Positions 35,146 to 48,000 of a stretch of 64,000 bases of DNA are shown here, piece after piece; within the stretch, counting starts at the first letter, position 1; the number at the start of each line of letters is the position of its first letter. The translations under genes and the position numbers were made by a program. Origin of the DNA: Corylus avellana (Eukaryota; Streptophyta; Magnoliopsida; Fagales; Betulaceae); the NCBI RefSeq assembly GCF_901000735.1, contig NC_081550.1:10186716-10250715 (forward strand), in the 5' to 3' direction. The notes under the pieces are model-generated. The model saw nothing but the letters and a program-made list of their open reading frames with translations. It had not been told where the DNA came from and searched no databases.

Positions 35146-35948
35146 AAATGCTTCTTCATCATCAGACCAAGTGAAAGGCAAACACATTGTTACAACAGTC
35201 AACAGTCAAATTTAACGTCAAACCGTTAAATTTGATGGATTGTTCTTCTATTTTTTATTATATGTCTGTTTGGAATATGTTTCAAAATATATATATAAAC
35301 AAAAAAGCATAGTAGAAACAAGTAAAATAGCAATATATAATTGCCTAAGTAGAAAACTCAAAGTTAATGTCAAATTATAAGTCATACTTTTGTTTGCATA
35401 GGTGTTAAAAATGGAGGCTTATAGACAATGTTAGTTATTTTACTGTTATAAAGAAATGTCCTTATTGGTAATTTGGTCATGAAACCGCAATTATATGCTA
35501 ATGTTATCATAACACTCAATTGATAAAAAAAATACTTTTTAGCATGTTTTATTAAATGCCTGTGTAATTTTAAAAAGTAACGATTTTAAAAACGCAATTT
35601 TTAAAATTGCCCTTATTAAAATTATACTCCCAAATGGGCATAAACATTCTTACTTTTATTTTTTATTTTTTATTTTTTATGTCATCAATTAATTTTGGCT
35701 GCACCTTCGGTCCACTAAACGATAAATGTACACTGCAGGTTTTTTCCAATTGTAACTCCCACTCAAATGAAATACAAAGATCCCTCGCCTTGAAGAACAC
35801 TCAATTATTTAATAGCAAAACCGGGCTCCTTTCTAAAAGTAAATAGGTCTATAAAAACAAACTTAGTCCGCAAACTTGTAAGTTTCAAACTCATCTTCTT
35901 GTGTAGCTGTGTAGTTAAAGAAAAAGAACAAGAAAAAGAAAAGAAAAA
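35146..35948 (+). promoter_or_regulatory. upstream region of the oligoribonuclease gene
   Basis: 35570-35640 is AT-rich with the terminal-repeat-like ATTTTAAAAACGCAATTTTT. From about 35650 the DNA is non-repetitive with CT and CA motifs. A purine-rich leader (35918-35948) precedes the ATG. I did not see a convincing TATA box. Assignment as promoter rests on position only. Confidence 0.4.
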
Positions 35949-36063
35949 ATGGACGGCCTCTCAAATGCATTTTCGGTGCTAGAGCTAGACGCTGAAGATG
36001 ATCGATTGCAGTCCGCCTCTGCTGCTTCCCCACTCGAAGTGCCCACTTGCTCTGCCACTGCAG
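35949..36063 (+). CDS. ORN: oligoribonuclease exon 1
   Basis: 115 nt, 38 codons plus one base, [17 protein letters not shown]... ending in SATA and the first base of a glycine codon. Donor CAG|GTTTTG. Confidence 0.88.
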
Positions 36064-39000
36064 GTTTTGCTTTATCAACGCCTTTCTTTTTCCGTCTTTT
36101 TTTTTTTTAATTTTTTTTCTTCCAATCGGGTTATCACTCTTACATGGTCACTCGAAAAGTCTTTTAGGGTTAGGGTTAGGGTTTCAGCGGCTGCTAGACC
36201 AAAGAAACGAAATCAGGGGGGGAGTGTATATTATGGAACTTGATGTAGATTGTCTGTATTGTTGGACTGAATTTGAAGTTGATGAAGAGTTTGTTAATGT
36301 GTACTTTTGAGTGCTTGTTCTGACTTATTAACTGCTCTTAATTGGGGTGGTTAAGAAGATGGGAAATGATATTGAATGCTGGCTTCATCTAAAGGACCAA
36401 ACCCTTGCTTTTTATGCTTTACGGTTCTCGTTAAAACATTTAACATACTTTATAAATTTATTTAATCTTACTGACGTTGTGAATCTTCTTTTTGGTATAA
36501 CTTTTGTGAGTTTCGAAATAATTCTTTGACAATTGCATAGTTTAGCCTGGTAGACTTAGAATTCTCATTTTCCTAGTGTTATGGACACTTACGAAGAAAT
36601 TCGATATGTTCCTTTCATAGTATTTTGGCTTTGACACACTTATATGTGATTCTAACATGCCCTAGTGATTGATCTGGACGTGTAATGATGTGCATCTATC
36701 TTTCTGGCATGTAGTGGACACGTCCGGAATTGTTTCTTTTACTCGGCATAAAAAGGAGACTTACTTTTAAAAAACACATAGGGCCTGTTATTAGTTATCC
36801 ATAATTTTGGTTGTTTTTTCCCCTGACATAGAAAATGTTTGTTATATATCTCTCGAGTCATTAAATTTGTTAAGAAAGCCTGTACTTGCAAACTAAGGAG
36901 GAGGAAGGGGGAGGGAAGCTTCACGATAGTTTTCCCATTCTTGTAGGAGTAGCCAACTGGTTTGAAAAACTTCAGAGGGATTTTCTGTGAGGTGGAGTTG
37001 GTGGCGAGTTCAAATTCCATCTAGTAAGTTGGTCGAAATTTGTTTTCCTGTTTGCTCCGGTGGTTTGGGGGTTAGAAATATGATTAAGTTTAAACAAGCT
37101 CTCTTGGGGAAGTAGTTATAGAGGTATGAGACGAAAAAGAGAGGTGTTGTGGAGATCAGTGGTGGGAACCATGGGGTTAGGTTGGTGTTCCAAGGAGGGA
37201 GGCTGTTGGTGATTTTTGGGGTGGGGGTGTGGAAAACCATTATGAGTGGGTGGGTTTTTTTTTTGTTGGTTTTTCTTAGCTTTGTTAGACATGAGGTGAG
37301 AGACAGGTCTAGGATAAGATTTTGAGATGATTTGTGGTGTCAGGATTATCTCTTGAAGGCCTCTTTTCCTGAATTGTTTAGTATTGCGTGATGTAAGGAG
37401 GCTCTGGTGGCAGATCATATGCAGTTCCCTAGTGCAAACCTTTAGTGAAATATTACTTTTACCGAACCCGTGCACGATTGGGAGGTGGATTTGTTTCGTT
37501 CTTTGATCTTTTGTACTCTTTGAGAATGAGACGAGGTGGTGAGCATAAATTGTGTTGGGTCCCTTCCGAAAGGCGGAAGTTTGAGGTTAAGTCCTTCTAT
37601 CATGTTCTTTGCACTCCCGTTGGCTCCCCGTTTCCTTGGAAGAGCATTTGGAGAGTTAGGGATCCTTTGAGAGCCGCGTTCTTTGTGTGGACGGTGGAAT
37701 TAGGTAAGTTCTTAATTATGGATAACTTGAGAAAGAGACATGTAATTGTGGCCGATTGGTGCTATTTGAGTAAAAGGAGTGGGGGTACTATTGATCTCAT
37801 TTTTCTACATTGTGAGGTGGCTAGAGATCTATGGGTTTTGATCTTGCATCTATTTGGTATAGAGTAGGTCATGCCCAAAAGAGTGGTGGAGATGCTGGGC
37901 TAGTTGGAGAGACCAATTGGGAAACCAATGCATTTTAGAGTCTTGGAGGGTGGCTCATTTGTGTTTATTGTGGTACATTTGGAGAGAGCTGAATGTGAGA
38001 CATTTTGAAGATTGTGAGAGATTGGTGGTCGAGTTAAAAGCCATCATGTTCAAATCTCTTTAGGCTTGGATGATGGTGTACAATAGTCCTCGTTTTTCTA
38101 CTTTTTTTTTTGGAATTTTTGAAATTGTGTTATTCTTTTTCTCTCTAATTAGGGGTTTCTCTTGTATACTTTATGTGTACTTGGGTTGCGCTCTTATGTG
38201 CTTTTTATGAGATTGAATTACTTCATAAAAAAAAAAGTTAGAGAAAAGGAAATTATCTAGGGTATAGTTATATTTACTTCATGGTTTGGTTTACAAGCCT
38301 TATGCTTTGTTCCATATTTTGCTAATTTGGTTTTTTTCTTAGGCTCCATTTGTTTGGGCATAAAATATTGTAGGAAAATGTTTTCAGCTAAAAACATTTT
38401 TCGAAAAAAAAGGCTATTTTTCGTTGTTTGTTTGCAACTTTGAAAATAGTCTAGAAGACATTTTCCGGCGTTCGACTTGTACAAAAAATCACCAAATATT
38501 TCTTGTATTTTCATATAATTATATTAACCTATAAATAACGACTGTCACTCACAATATAAATTAACTAAAACCAACCAAAGTTATTTCTAATTAAAAAATA
38601 TACATATATCAACTAATGGTGACCTATAATAAAAAATCATAAATGTATAAACCTCCAGAAACACATTCAAAGTACGATAGAAAATTCAATCATAACTGTT
38701 GCTATTCAAGTTCAAACTTAAATATTACAATCAAGATTTGACAAAATAACCATCTGTTCTACCATAATATTGCAATCAAAGCACCACCAAAATACGGCCA
38801 TCTAAGTTCAACCATAAATTCTACAGTCTAACATGTTCGCTAAATTACTACCATACATGAAGCAATCTCCATCATGGTTCAAAAGTAATAGCATATATTA
38901 GTTAGTGTTCTACAGATCTATTTTTTTTTTTTTTTGTTTTTGATGGATTGTTTTACTACTATCTATAATACCCAAAATTTGATCTCCATAGTTATTGAAG

Positions 39001-42000
39001 AAGTTGTCCAACCAAATCTTTCGAAGTTCATCCTTGTGGCCATTATGCATTTCCTTCAATCCTTCTTGCTTTATTTTCGTTGACTTCTACTCAGTAGAGT
39101 TTGTTGCCAATTTATGATAATTCAAGTGATCATCAGTCTTTCTATCAAATGAATTTTATCCCTCCATTTTCCTCGGTGAAACCACTTCAAGTTCCTGTGA
39201 AGGGAGATAAACCCCATAAGTCAAACACGCCAAAAATGCAATGTTGTAAGAAAACACTATCAAAACTTGTTTGAAAAAAAAGGGAGGATAACTATGATAA
39301 TACACCAATGCTCTAGATTTTGTCTTTATCGTGTTCTGTTTCACTTTGATATGTGATTAGTATCTGTAGCAACTTCTTATCTTCAAACTCAACTGAAAGT
39401 TTTGCTAATGGAAGGACAAGGATAAGAAAATTGAGAGAAAACTGAGGGGTTGCTTGGAGCCATGGAACTCAAACCCACCGATAAAAATGGAAATGTTTAA
39501 TCCAGGTTCAGAAATTGGCATTTCCTCTTATGTTTTTTTATTTTATTTTATTTTTTTATTTTTTATTTTTCCTCCCCCATATAAGCTTTTGCATATTGTA
39601 TTAGTGCTGATAGTAGTTCAGGAACTTGAGTTTAGAAATTCAGAAAATGTACATAGTCAAATGGTTAGGAACAAAAAGGAAAGGAATAAAAGGGGTTATC
39701 ATAAAGAAGTAAAATCTATACTTTTTGCTTGATAACATTAACATTGAGAAAAACTGCATGATTGTAAGCTAACTTTGAGCTTTTGCTCTGTAAGGCTCTT
39801 TCACTTCTACGGTTCTACCTGTTGTGTAGAGGATTGGGACCAGTGGGAGCCATTTTCTTCGACTGAAAGTGTTATTATCCTTCGTAGACTTGGGCTCTGT
39901 TTTTTTCAACGTACAATGCTTTTTATTAGAAAATATTTTCAGCATTTGGCTTGTATGGAAAATCAATAACGACAACGGTGATGGTAGCGATGATGACGAG
40001 TGGGGGTGATGGCCGGCGACCTCCTGCAACTTCCAGCGACCTCTGGTGACTTTTGGCAACCTTTGACAAACTCTGGTGCGGCCACCAATGACCTCCGGTG
40101 AATTCCAATACGGCGGTCGACGACCTTCAATGAAATTTAGTGCGGCAGCTGGTGACCCCTAGCGTAATCCAGTGCGGTGGCCTACGAACTTTGGTGGCAA
40201 CGGAGAATGAACTACTACAGAGAGTGCGTCTGAGAAGGAGAAACTCAAACTCGGAAAATGGTTTTTTAAAAAAAAAGAAAAAAAAAGAAAACATGAATAC
40301 TTGAAAATAGGGAAACCCTTTTCCAGAAAATAGTTTTAGGTCAAAACAAACGGAGCCTTAGAGAAGTGCTCTGAGCGAAAATGAAGTCTCTTGTACTTGC
40401 ACTTGTTCATTGCTTCTAATGTCTCATTTAAGCTTCTATCCTTAGCACCATCAGTGGCAGTGAGGATTGTCATCCTTGCTACTACATCAAAGCCATCAAA
40501 AGCCAACGACAAAAGACATAGGAGAATCATGACCTTGGCTAGTCTCATTGTGAGAATGATTTGATTTAGTAAAATTTTTATATTAATGAAAGAAACCCAT
40601 AAAAGAACAAAGATAGATCTATATGGAGACCCACATGATTATATTTCTAATGATACACGCCATAGAGGCAATCCTTCAAACAGGTTAAAGGCACATACAC
40701 AACCATACAATATACATTGTGCATTCAAATAATGAGCCAAAATTCAAATCTAACCAAGCAATAACCAAAGTCTAATTGAAGCAATTTGTTATAGAATGTC
40801 AGTGAAAAACAATTACATGATTTCAACAGAAAATGAGAAACGAAATTCAAAAGAAGAGGAGGACCTGGAGGACGATGCTTCCTCTAAGTACGCACTTTGC
40901 GAGGTAGTGAGTGTTGTTGCTAGAGGTGGACAAAGATGATTGGGACTTGGCTGAGGAATACTCTTCCTCTGAAACCGCCGTTGAAGATTAGTTTGAACCT
41001 TGCAAGGGCTATGGTTTTCTGTTTGTTTCTCTGGAAACCCAAGGCACCACCACTATCACCTATGGTAGCACGGTACTAAGAACCTTTGCCACTATCACCA
41101 GCTGAAGCCAAAGATGAGAGACACTTATGTGGTGGTGGCGGAGAAGCCAAAGTAGCAAAAAACCGTTCAATTGAGGAAATGCGCTCGTGGTAGTGTGAGG
41201 CATCCTCTCGATTGACGAAGACGTTTTATGCTTTCTTAAAGCGTAAAATGTTTTTCGCCTGTGGCTTTATGTGGTTTACAATCAACGGAAATTATTGTCT
41301 AATTGACCACCATTTTACACCACGCCAAACACTTGATAGATGGGAAAACATTTTCTGGAAAATATTTTCTGCCAAAACAAATGGGGCCTTAGTTTTGTTT
41401 GCTGTTAATTAGGATTTAGTTTATGCTGTCGACATCTCTTCTTAAATATGGCAAGCCTGCTTTCTTTATGAACCATATAATTTCATAACTCAAAGGCAAA
41501 TAGCGATCTATTTGTCTATCTCTTTATCCACTTATCTATCTATAATCTATCGGTTTATCTATCTTTGAATTTATAGATAAATGCTGCTAAGTGGATAAAT
41601 GTTTGGAAAAGTTGGCTCAGAGATTGAATTGCTTGTCATGCTAATTATGTATTTTGTTGACACAGGTAAACGTGCAAAGAAAGTTAACGGCCTTGATGAC
41701 AAATTGCTGGTAGAAAAAGAAAAGCAGTGTCAACAAAACATAGTGATGCCTTCAGTAGTGTACAAATTGCCCCTTGTGTGGATTGACTTGGAAATGACTG
41801 GTAGGCACGTGTTGAATTATAAATAGATATGCCTATTGATCATTTACAGTGACTTGGGAATTTGTTTTTGGTTGATACTGTTCACAAACCTTATTATGGT
41901 TTAATAAAGCATAAATGTTTAATGACCCTCATATTTTGTATCATTATTTATTGTTTTTCAATTGGAGGAATCAAGCATTGGCTTAACTATTGATGATAAG

Positions 42001-45000
42001 AAGCAACAGTAGTTGCTGAAATATCACAATTTTTTCTTAATCAAGAACCATCAAAGCAGGTCAGAATTTCAAAATAGCAATAACTTTAAGATAGGAGTTC
42101 AAAGAAATTTGGAATTTCTTAAATGCTGCTGATGAATATATCCTTTGAAAGAAGATCCCTTAAAACAAGGCATGGGAAGGTCAAAATTGCCATGACTTAG
42201 CGATGACTATTATTCGCAGAAGATGCCGCTTTCGCTTCGTCAATTGGTAAAAAATGGTCTGATTTCCTCTTAAGTGATGCCATGTACTTGGGATAAGGCT
42301 CTGCCGATCTGTCTTATCTCTTTTGAGTCTTGAAAAGGGATAAGATTAATTTTTATGGCCCTTTTAGAAATTCCGTGATCTAGGTTATTAAGGATATTAA
42401 TGTATTGAGGAAGTGATAAGTTAGCATTAATACCATAATAGGCATTCGTAAAACCATAGAAATCGGCAAGTATAAATGAAGCAAATAATGTACAAATATG
42501 TTACAGTTCTTTGTACTTGTCGGATTCTTTTAGGAATCTGAAAGTAGTCACTTGTGTTTCTATAGGTCACGTAGTGAACTTTTTTATTGGCTTTGGGCTT
42601 TTGGATCTTCATATTTTCTTCTTGATTGTATTTTATTAACACTAAAAGTTAGAACTACATGTAAGATGGTGCAAGATGTTCCAAATTTGGACATTTGTTT
42701 CAACGTGACGATTGTAGCAAGCTGATTGGCTATTATAAGTTGGTTTTGGTTCTGAATGGTGATGCACCAAAGGCCTAAATTTTCTAGGGGATGGAACAAT
42801 TGCTGTAAGTGGCGACAGAAACTGTAAAAATCGTTGTAATTTGGACCAATTCTTGGTGCATCTTTATCTGATCCATTATATTTTAATACCTATTTCTTTG
42901 GTAAAGTAATTCTTGATCAGTGGAGCATCTTTTTCATCGTCAAGGATCCTTAAGGAGTCTTCATAGTTGATCATTATGCTGATCTATAAAGAAATTAGCT
43001 TATGTAGTGCAAAACCAGCCTTTAAATATGTTTTTTTCATTTACTAATAATCTTTTTCATCGTCAAGGATCCTTAAGGACTCTTCATTGTTAATCATTAT
43101 GCTGATCTATAAAGAAATTAGCTTATGTAGTGCAAAACGAGCCTTTAAATATGTTTTGTAGTTTCAGTCTCAAGTTTCATTTGTACTTACTTGCCAGTCT
43201 TTTATCTTTGGCGAGAATCCTCTTTTGATAATGAAATTAGGAAAATTCTACATAGAATGTAATATATAACATAAATTGGTTCTATAAAATAGAGTAACTT
43301 CTTCATTATGATCCTTAAAAAAGACAAGAAATAATAAGAAGAAAAAGACTTGTACTTTTCAGGAATGGAATGCGTAGACAAAACATGTATATTAGTTGGA
43401 TGTTTTGCATATGCCTCGACCCTTCAACCGGCCTATAGGCATTGCTTGCCACATCTCATCCCTTGTGTTGCTTGCAAACAAAATCTGTGTTTCTGAAGTC
43501 ATCATCCGCCAACACAATTATGTACCTAGCCATAACTATTTTGGTACAGTGGTAATTACAAGAACCAAGGAGAAAATACTTTGGGTTCTTATCTTATTGC
43601 TTGGGAGAAAAGGGAAAAAGGTAACCTGATTTTGTCCATGTTGATTTATTGTTTATGCACTCTGTGTTCCTTCGTTCTCTAGATCTGAGTCTGATTTTGA
43701 TTCCCCCCGCGTTTGCATGTTTTATCTGTTCCTGTTTGTGTATTGTTGTGATGTTAGATTTATTGGTTATGTTTAATGAATCTAACATTCACAATAAATA
43801 CTAGACAAGTTACTTGGTTATACTTTAACTTTAGCGCTCACATTACCTATTGTTTGGATCAGTCTAAGCAAAAGGTTCTTTTCTTAGTGAATTTTCTTCT
43901 TGTTTGTTATAATGTTCCACTTGTAAGCTAAATGGTTGGATGCCTGATGATGCAAAAGAAATTCAAAATACATTTTAATCTTTCATTCTTTAACGTCTTG
44001 GGATATACAGGTTTAAATGTTGAAGTTGATAGAATACTGGAGATTGCTTGTATTATTACAGATGGTAATCTGTCCAAAACACTCGAGGTATTTCCTTATT
44101 TGCCAGTCCATTTTCATGCTTACTATTGTATTTTGTTGTGTGTGTGTGTGTATATATATTTTGTTTCTTATCATGTTCCTGTAATTTGTTTTTTTGTTTG
44201 ATATTTATTATTATCTCTAACATGTGTGGTTGTCATGTAAGTTTTTTCTTTTTTTTACATTTTTAGAAATTCTATCTACTTATTTTTTATATTCTAAAAA
44301 ATGTAATATTTGTCTGCCATTTTGAGACTTGTGTTAATATCTTCTCTCTTCTCACACTGGGTCAGAAAAGTTCTTGGTTGTGCTATACTTATCAGAAAAG
44401 AAAAAAAATGGTTGTACTATGCAATCTGCAGTCAATGAAGTCTTGACTAACAGGAGTTATTACATATACGAATCTCCTATCTTATATTTTGGACAACATT
44501 TCTTCTTTTAGGGCCCTGATTTGGTTATCCATCAAAATAAGGAGTGTCTAGATAGGATGGGTGAATGGTGTCAAAGTCATCATGCAGCAAGTGGTAAGTG
44601 GTGCATATTGTGATTTTACTCTGTATTTTAATTGTTTTCTGTTAGCCATATTTTTTATATGCTTATCATCCAGGGAACCATTGCTAATGGTTTTAAATAA
44701 ATTTAGGGTTGACAGAAAAGGTGGTCCGAAGTACAATTAGTGAAAAAGAAGCTGAAAAGCAGGTGTGTTAGAATCTAAGTGGTGAGCTTTCCTTCATTTG
44801 TCTTTTTTCTTTTTTCATGTATGCATTTATCAACTATCTAAATTATAATTTCATGTTATGGTCAATGGTCTTGACAACCTTTTGTTGTCCCTCGCAGTTA
44901 TGTTGCAAGGCATTGAGATAACATCATAGGAATACTAGTTTTTTTTTTGTTTTTAGTCTTTTTTTCTTTCTTTTTGTTGGTTTCCACCAAATTTATGCAT

Positions 45001-48000
45001 GTTTTTGGATGTGCATTGGGTATGTAACTTGGAAAGGAAACATGTATATGCTGACTTAAGAAGAGCATTTGCATGCTTGTTAATGTGTTTTGTTTTTTTT
45101 TTTTGAAAAAATGTTCTAATGCGACATAAAAGTTAAAAGTATTTTTTGAGAATTATTTTCTGGTGTGGTCCACATTTGAGAAAATGTTTTATAGAGTACA
45201 CCTGCTTATTTTGAAAGCCCCAAACAAATGTAAGCCCTAACTGTAAAAAAAAAGATTTAAGAAAAAAAGGAAAGGTAAAGGTGGCTGTGCTGGCACTTGA
45301 ACCAACCTCCATTGGGGGGCAGCCACCCTGAGATGCATAGGGGTGGCTGCACGGCCAATCCTGACTTAGATCGGGGTGTTGCGTGGCCGCTCAAATCACC
45401 ACTGTGCGGCAAATCCTCACTACAACTGCAAAAGCCCCAACTGTTTTGGTTGAGTTGAAAGCTGCTCAGAACTTGCCTTAAGCCAATTGGGTGAAGGAGG
45501 CTGCAGATGCGTGCAGGATTTGATAAGTTCTCAGCTTGCATTGGGCATCAAATTGAGCTGAGTTATATGCTTGCAATAGTTTGATTGAAGTGAAAGAGCT
45601 CTAGACACAACTGCCCATGGCTTTTTTATTCCTCCCCTTCCAAATTGTTTAGCAATGCTGTAGACAAGGATGCATTGGTGGTGGACTGTTTGGATAATAA
45701 TAATCATATTTGATGCCCTTGACATGCAAGATCAGATAATGGCAATTATCATTGATGAGAGTTGTACAAGATTGTGTATTGGAAGCTCTGTTCTCCTTTC
45801 TAGATTTGTTGTATTTGGTATTAGGTATTTAGATATCAGCATGACAAAATTATTTGGTGGGTTCAACCTAACAGAGTACAAGAGAATGAAGAAATAGCGG
45901 CTCTCTCTCTCTCTCTCTTCTCTAGCGGCGGTGTGTGTAGGCGCGTCTCGCTAGAGCTCGGTTTTGGTTAGTGGGATGCACTTGGATTAGTGGAGATGGA
46001 GCGTCGTTTTACGGTGGAAGCTAAATCATTCTTCTTATCGGCGAAGGTAGGCAAGTTAGAGGTTCATTTGGAGGAAAGAAGAAAAGGGTATGGGGGTTCT
46101 ATTTTTTTGGGGATTAGGGGCTCGGATTGGTTAGCAGATACGGTGGAGGAGGTGATGTTGTCTCAAGGGAAGGAGTTTGTTAAATCTTTTCGTGAGGAGG
46201 TGGAGGTGTTGATGGTCTGTAAGGGTAGCAACATGTCTGGTCACTTTTTAGAGGTTGTCTTTGCTGAGGGTGGCCGGAAAGGGATTATTTGGATCCCTGA
46301 GGGCCAAGGAGGTTGGGGGTGGCATCGTTTCGTGGACGAGTTGAGGCTTCTACTATAGCTCATCGTTGTTAAGGATCGGCTGAGGGGTGCTGGAGGCTTC
46401 TTTGGCGGAGGTCATTTTTCGTCGCAACGATCCTATGTGGCAGTGCTCTCAACGCCACTGAGTGGATTGAAGCCGTTGTTTAACATCGATCTGTTTTTGG
46501 TGGCGGGTTGCTCAGAGTTGGTGAAGGATGGTGAGGAGGCGAGATCACCAGTGAATTGCTTTGAGTTTGAGCATGGTGCTCCGATCAAAAAGGAAACGGT
46601 TGGCTCTTTGCTAGGTAGGAGTTATTTCTTAGTGAGACTGCGCGCAAACGATGAAGACGATGACTGTTTTGCGGTCGTGGAAGAGGATCCTTGAAAAGAT
46701 TAGGGCTGACGTGGATTGGGCCCTCTCTAACGGGCTGGGCCTAAAGCTCAAATCCTTTTGTGGCTTTTCGGTGAAGGCTGGGCTTAAGTTGAAGAAGGTC
46801 AGGCCTTCAATGTTGGACTTGGTTCTAGAGCTCATCATTGGATCAGGGTCAAAGGTAGAAAGAAAACCCGGTTCAACCCAAAATCAGCCGGATCCGGCTA
46901 CCTCGTGGGCTGGTCTTCCCCACAATTTCGTTGAAGGCGCAGGTTCTAAAGCAAGTCGTGGGGCCGCATCCCCGGAGGTGGTGCTTGACTTTGACACGCC
47001 AACGTTACCTAACATGCTGGTGCTATCTCCATCGAACCCAGTAGCTTTCGAAGGCTACTCCGACGACTTTGCTATGGTGTGCCTAACGAGTGTTCAGACT
47101 TCGGTGGGTGACCCTAAGGACCCGGCATCAACGGAGGCTCTGGTGAGGTCTGTAGCTACGGTGGTAGGAGAAGCTATCGGTAAGGTTGTTCGTAAACCTC
47201 CTTCGGCAAAAGGTTTGCTCTGGCGGGGGTTTTTGGGGTCGAGCACCGCTCCTTTTTCTTGTAGGATCTCACCTGACGCGAAGGAGGTGTCTTCATTGAC
47301 ACTGGTAGCTAAGGAAGCCTCGGTTGCAAGGAATACTCCGACAACAGCTACTGTGGTCCAACCTCTGTTGTCAAATAAGGGGTCATTCGAGGGTTCTTGT
47401 TTAGGGGTGGCTGTGCTAGGCGAGAGACTTCATCTCCACCATCCTGTAATGTCGGAGGATGGAGCACCTATTTACCCTTTAGATTCCAAGTCACAGCAGA
47501 GTTACTCTCGGAAAGTAAAGAATCACATAGGTGCGATGTTGAACAAGAAGTTGATTGACTCAGCTATGGCTGCCACTTCTTCGGGTGGGAAGGAGGACTC
47601 TTTCGAGGTGGTGCTCAATGCAATGGGAGTCACTCCCACTTTGGGGTTGTCTTGTGGTGGCGATGAGAAACGGCTTAAGGATCTTCTTTCAGCCAGTGAA
47701 GAGGATCAATTTCTTGAAGATGGGGTGCCTGCTCCAAAAAAAACCTAAGGGGAAGAGGGAGCTCAAAAATTTGGAATGCTCCATTAACTCTAGTAGAGGC
47801 AAAGCTGTGCGAGTCTAGGAAGGCATTGTTTAGGGCTTAGTTGGGTTCTAGGGGTATGTATATGTGGGCTTAGGGATTTTGTGGGTCTCAGGCTTCTTTT
47901 AATGGGGTCTCTTTGCAGGTTTACGTTGGTTGCCCTGTGTATACTCTGTGTACCTAGGGGCGCCGTACGCTTTTTGATATATACAACATTACTTATAAAA

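Noticed and set aside
36000..36310. Short open frames overlapping oligoribonuclease exon 1 and intron 1
   Set aside because: They run through the splice donor and poly-T tract of the intron. The exon 1 frame that joins exon 2 is the one supported by family similarity.
46651..47748. 365-codon frame as a host gene
   Set aside because: It continues LINE ORF1 after a frameshift and ends in the LINE 3' UTR with poly(A).
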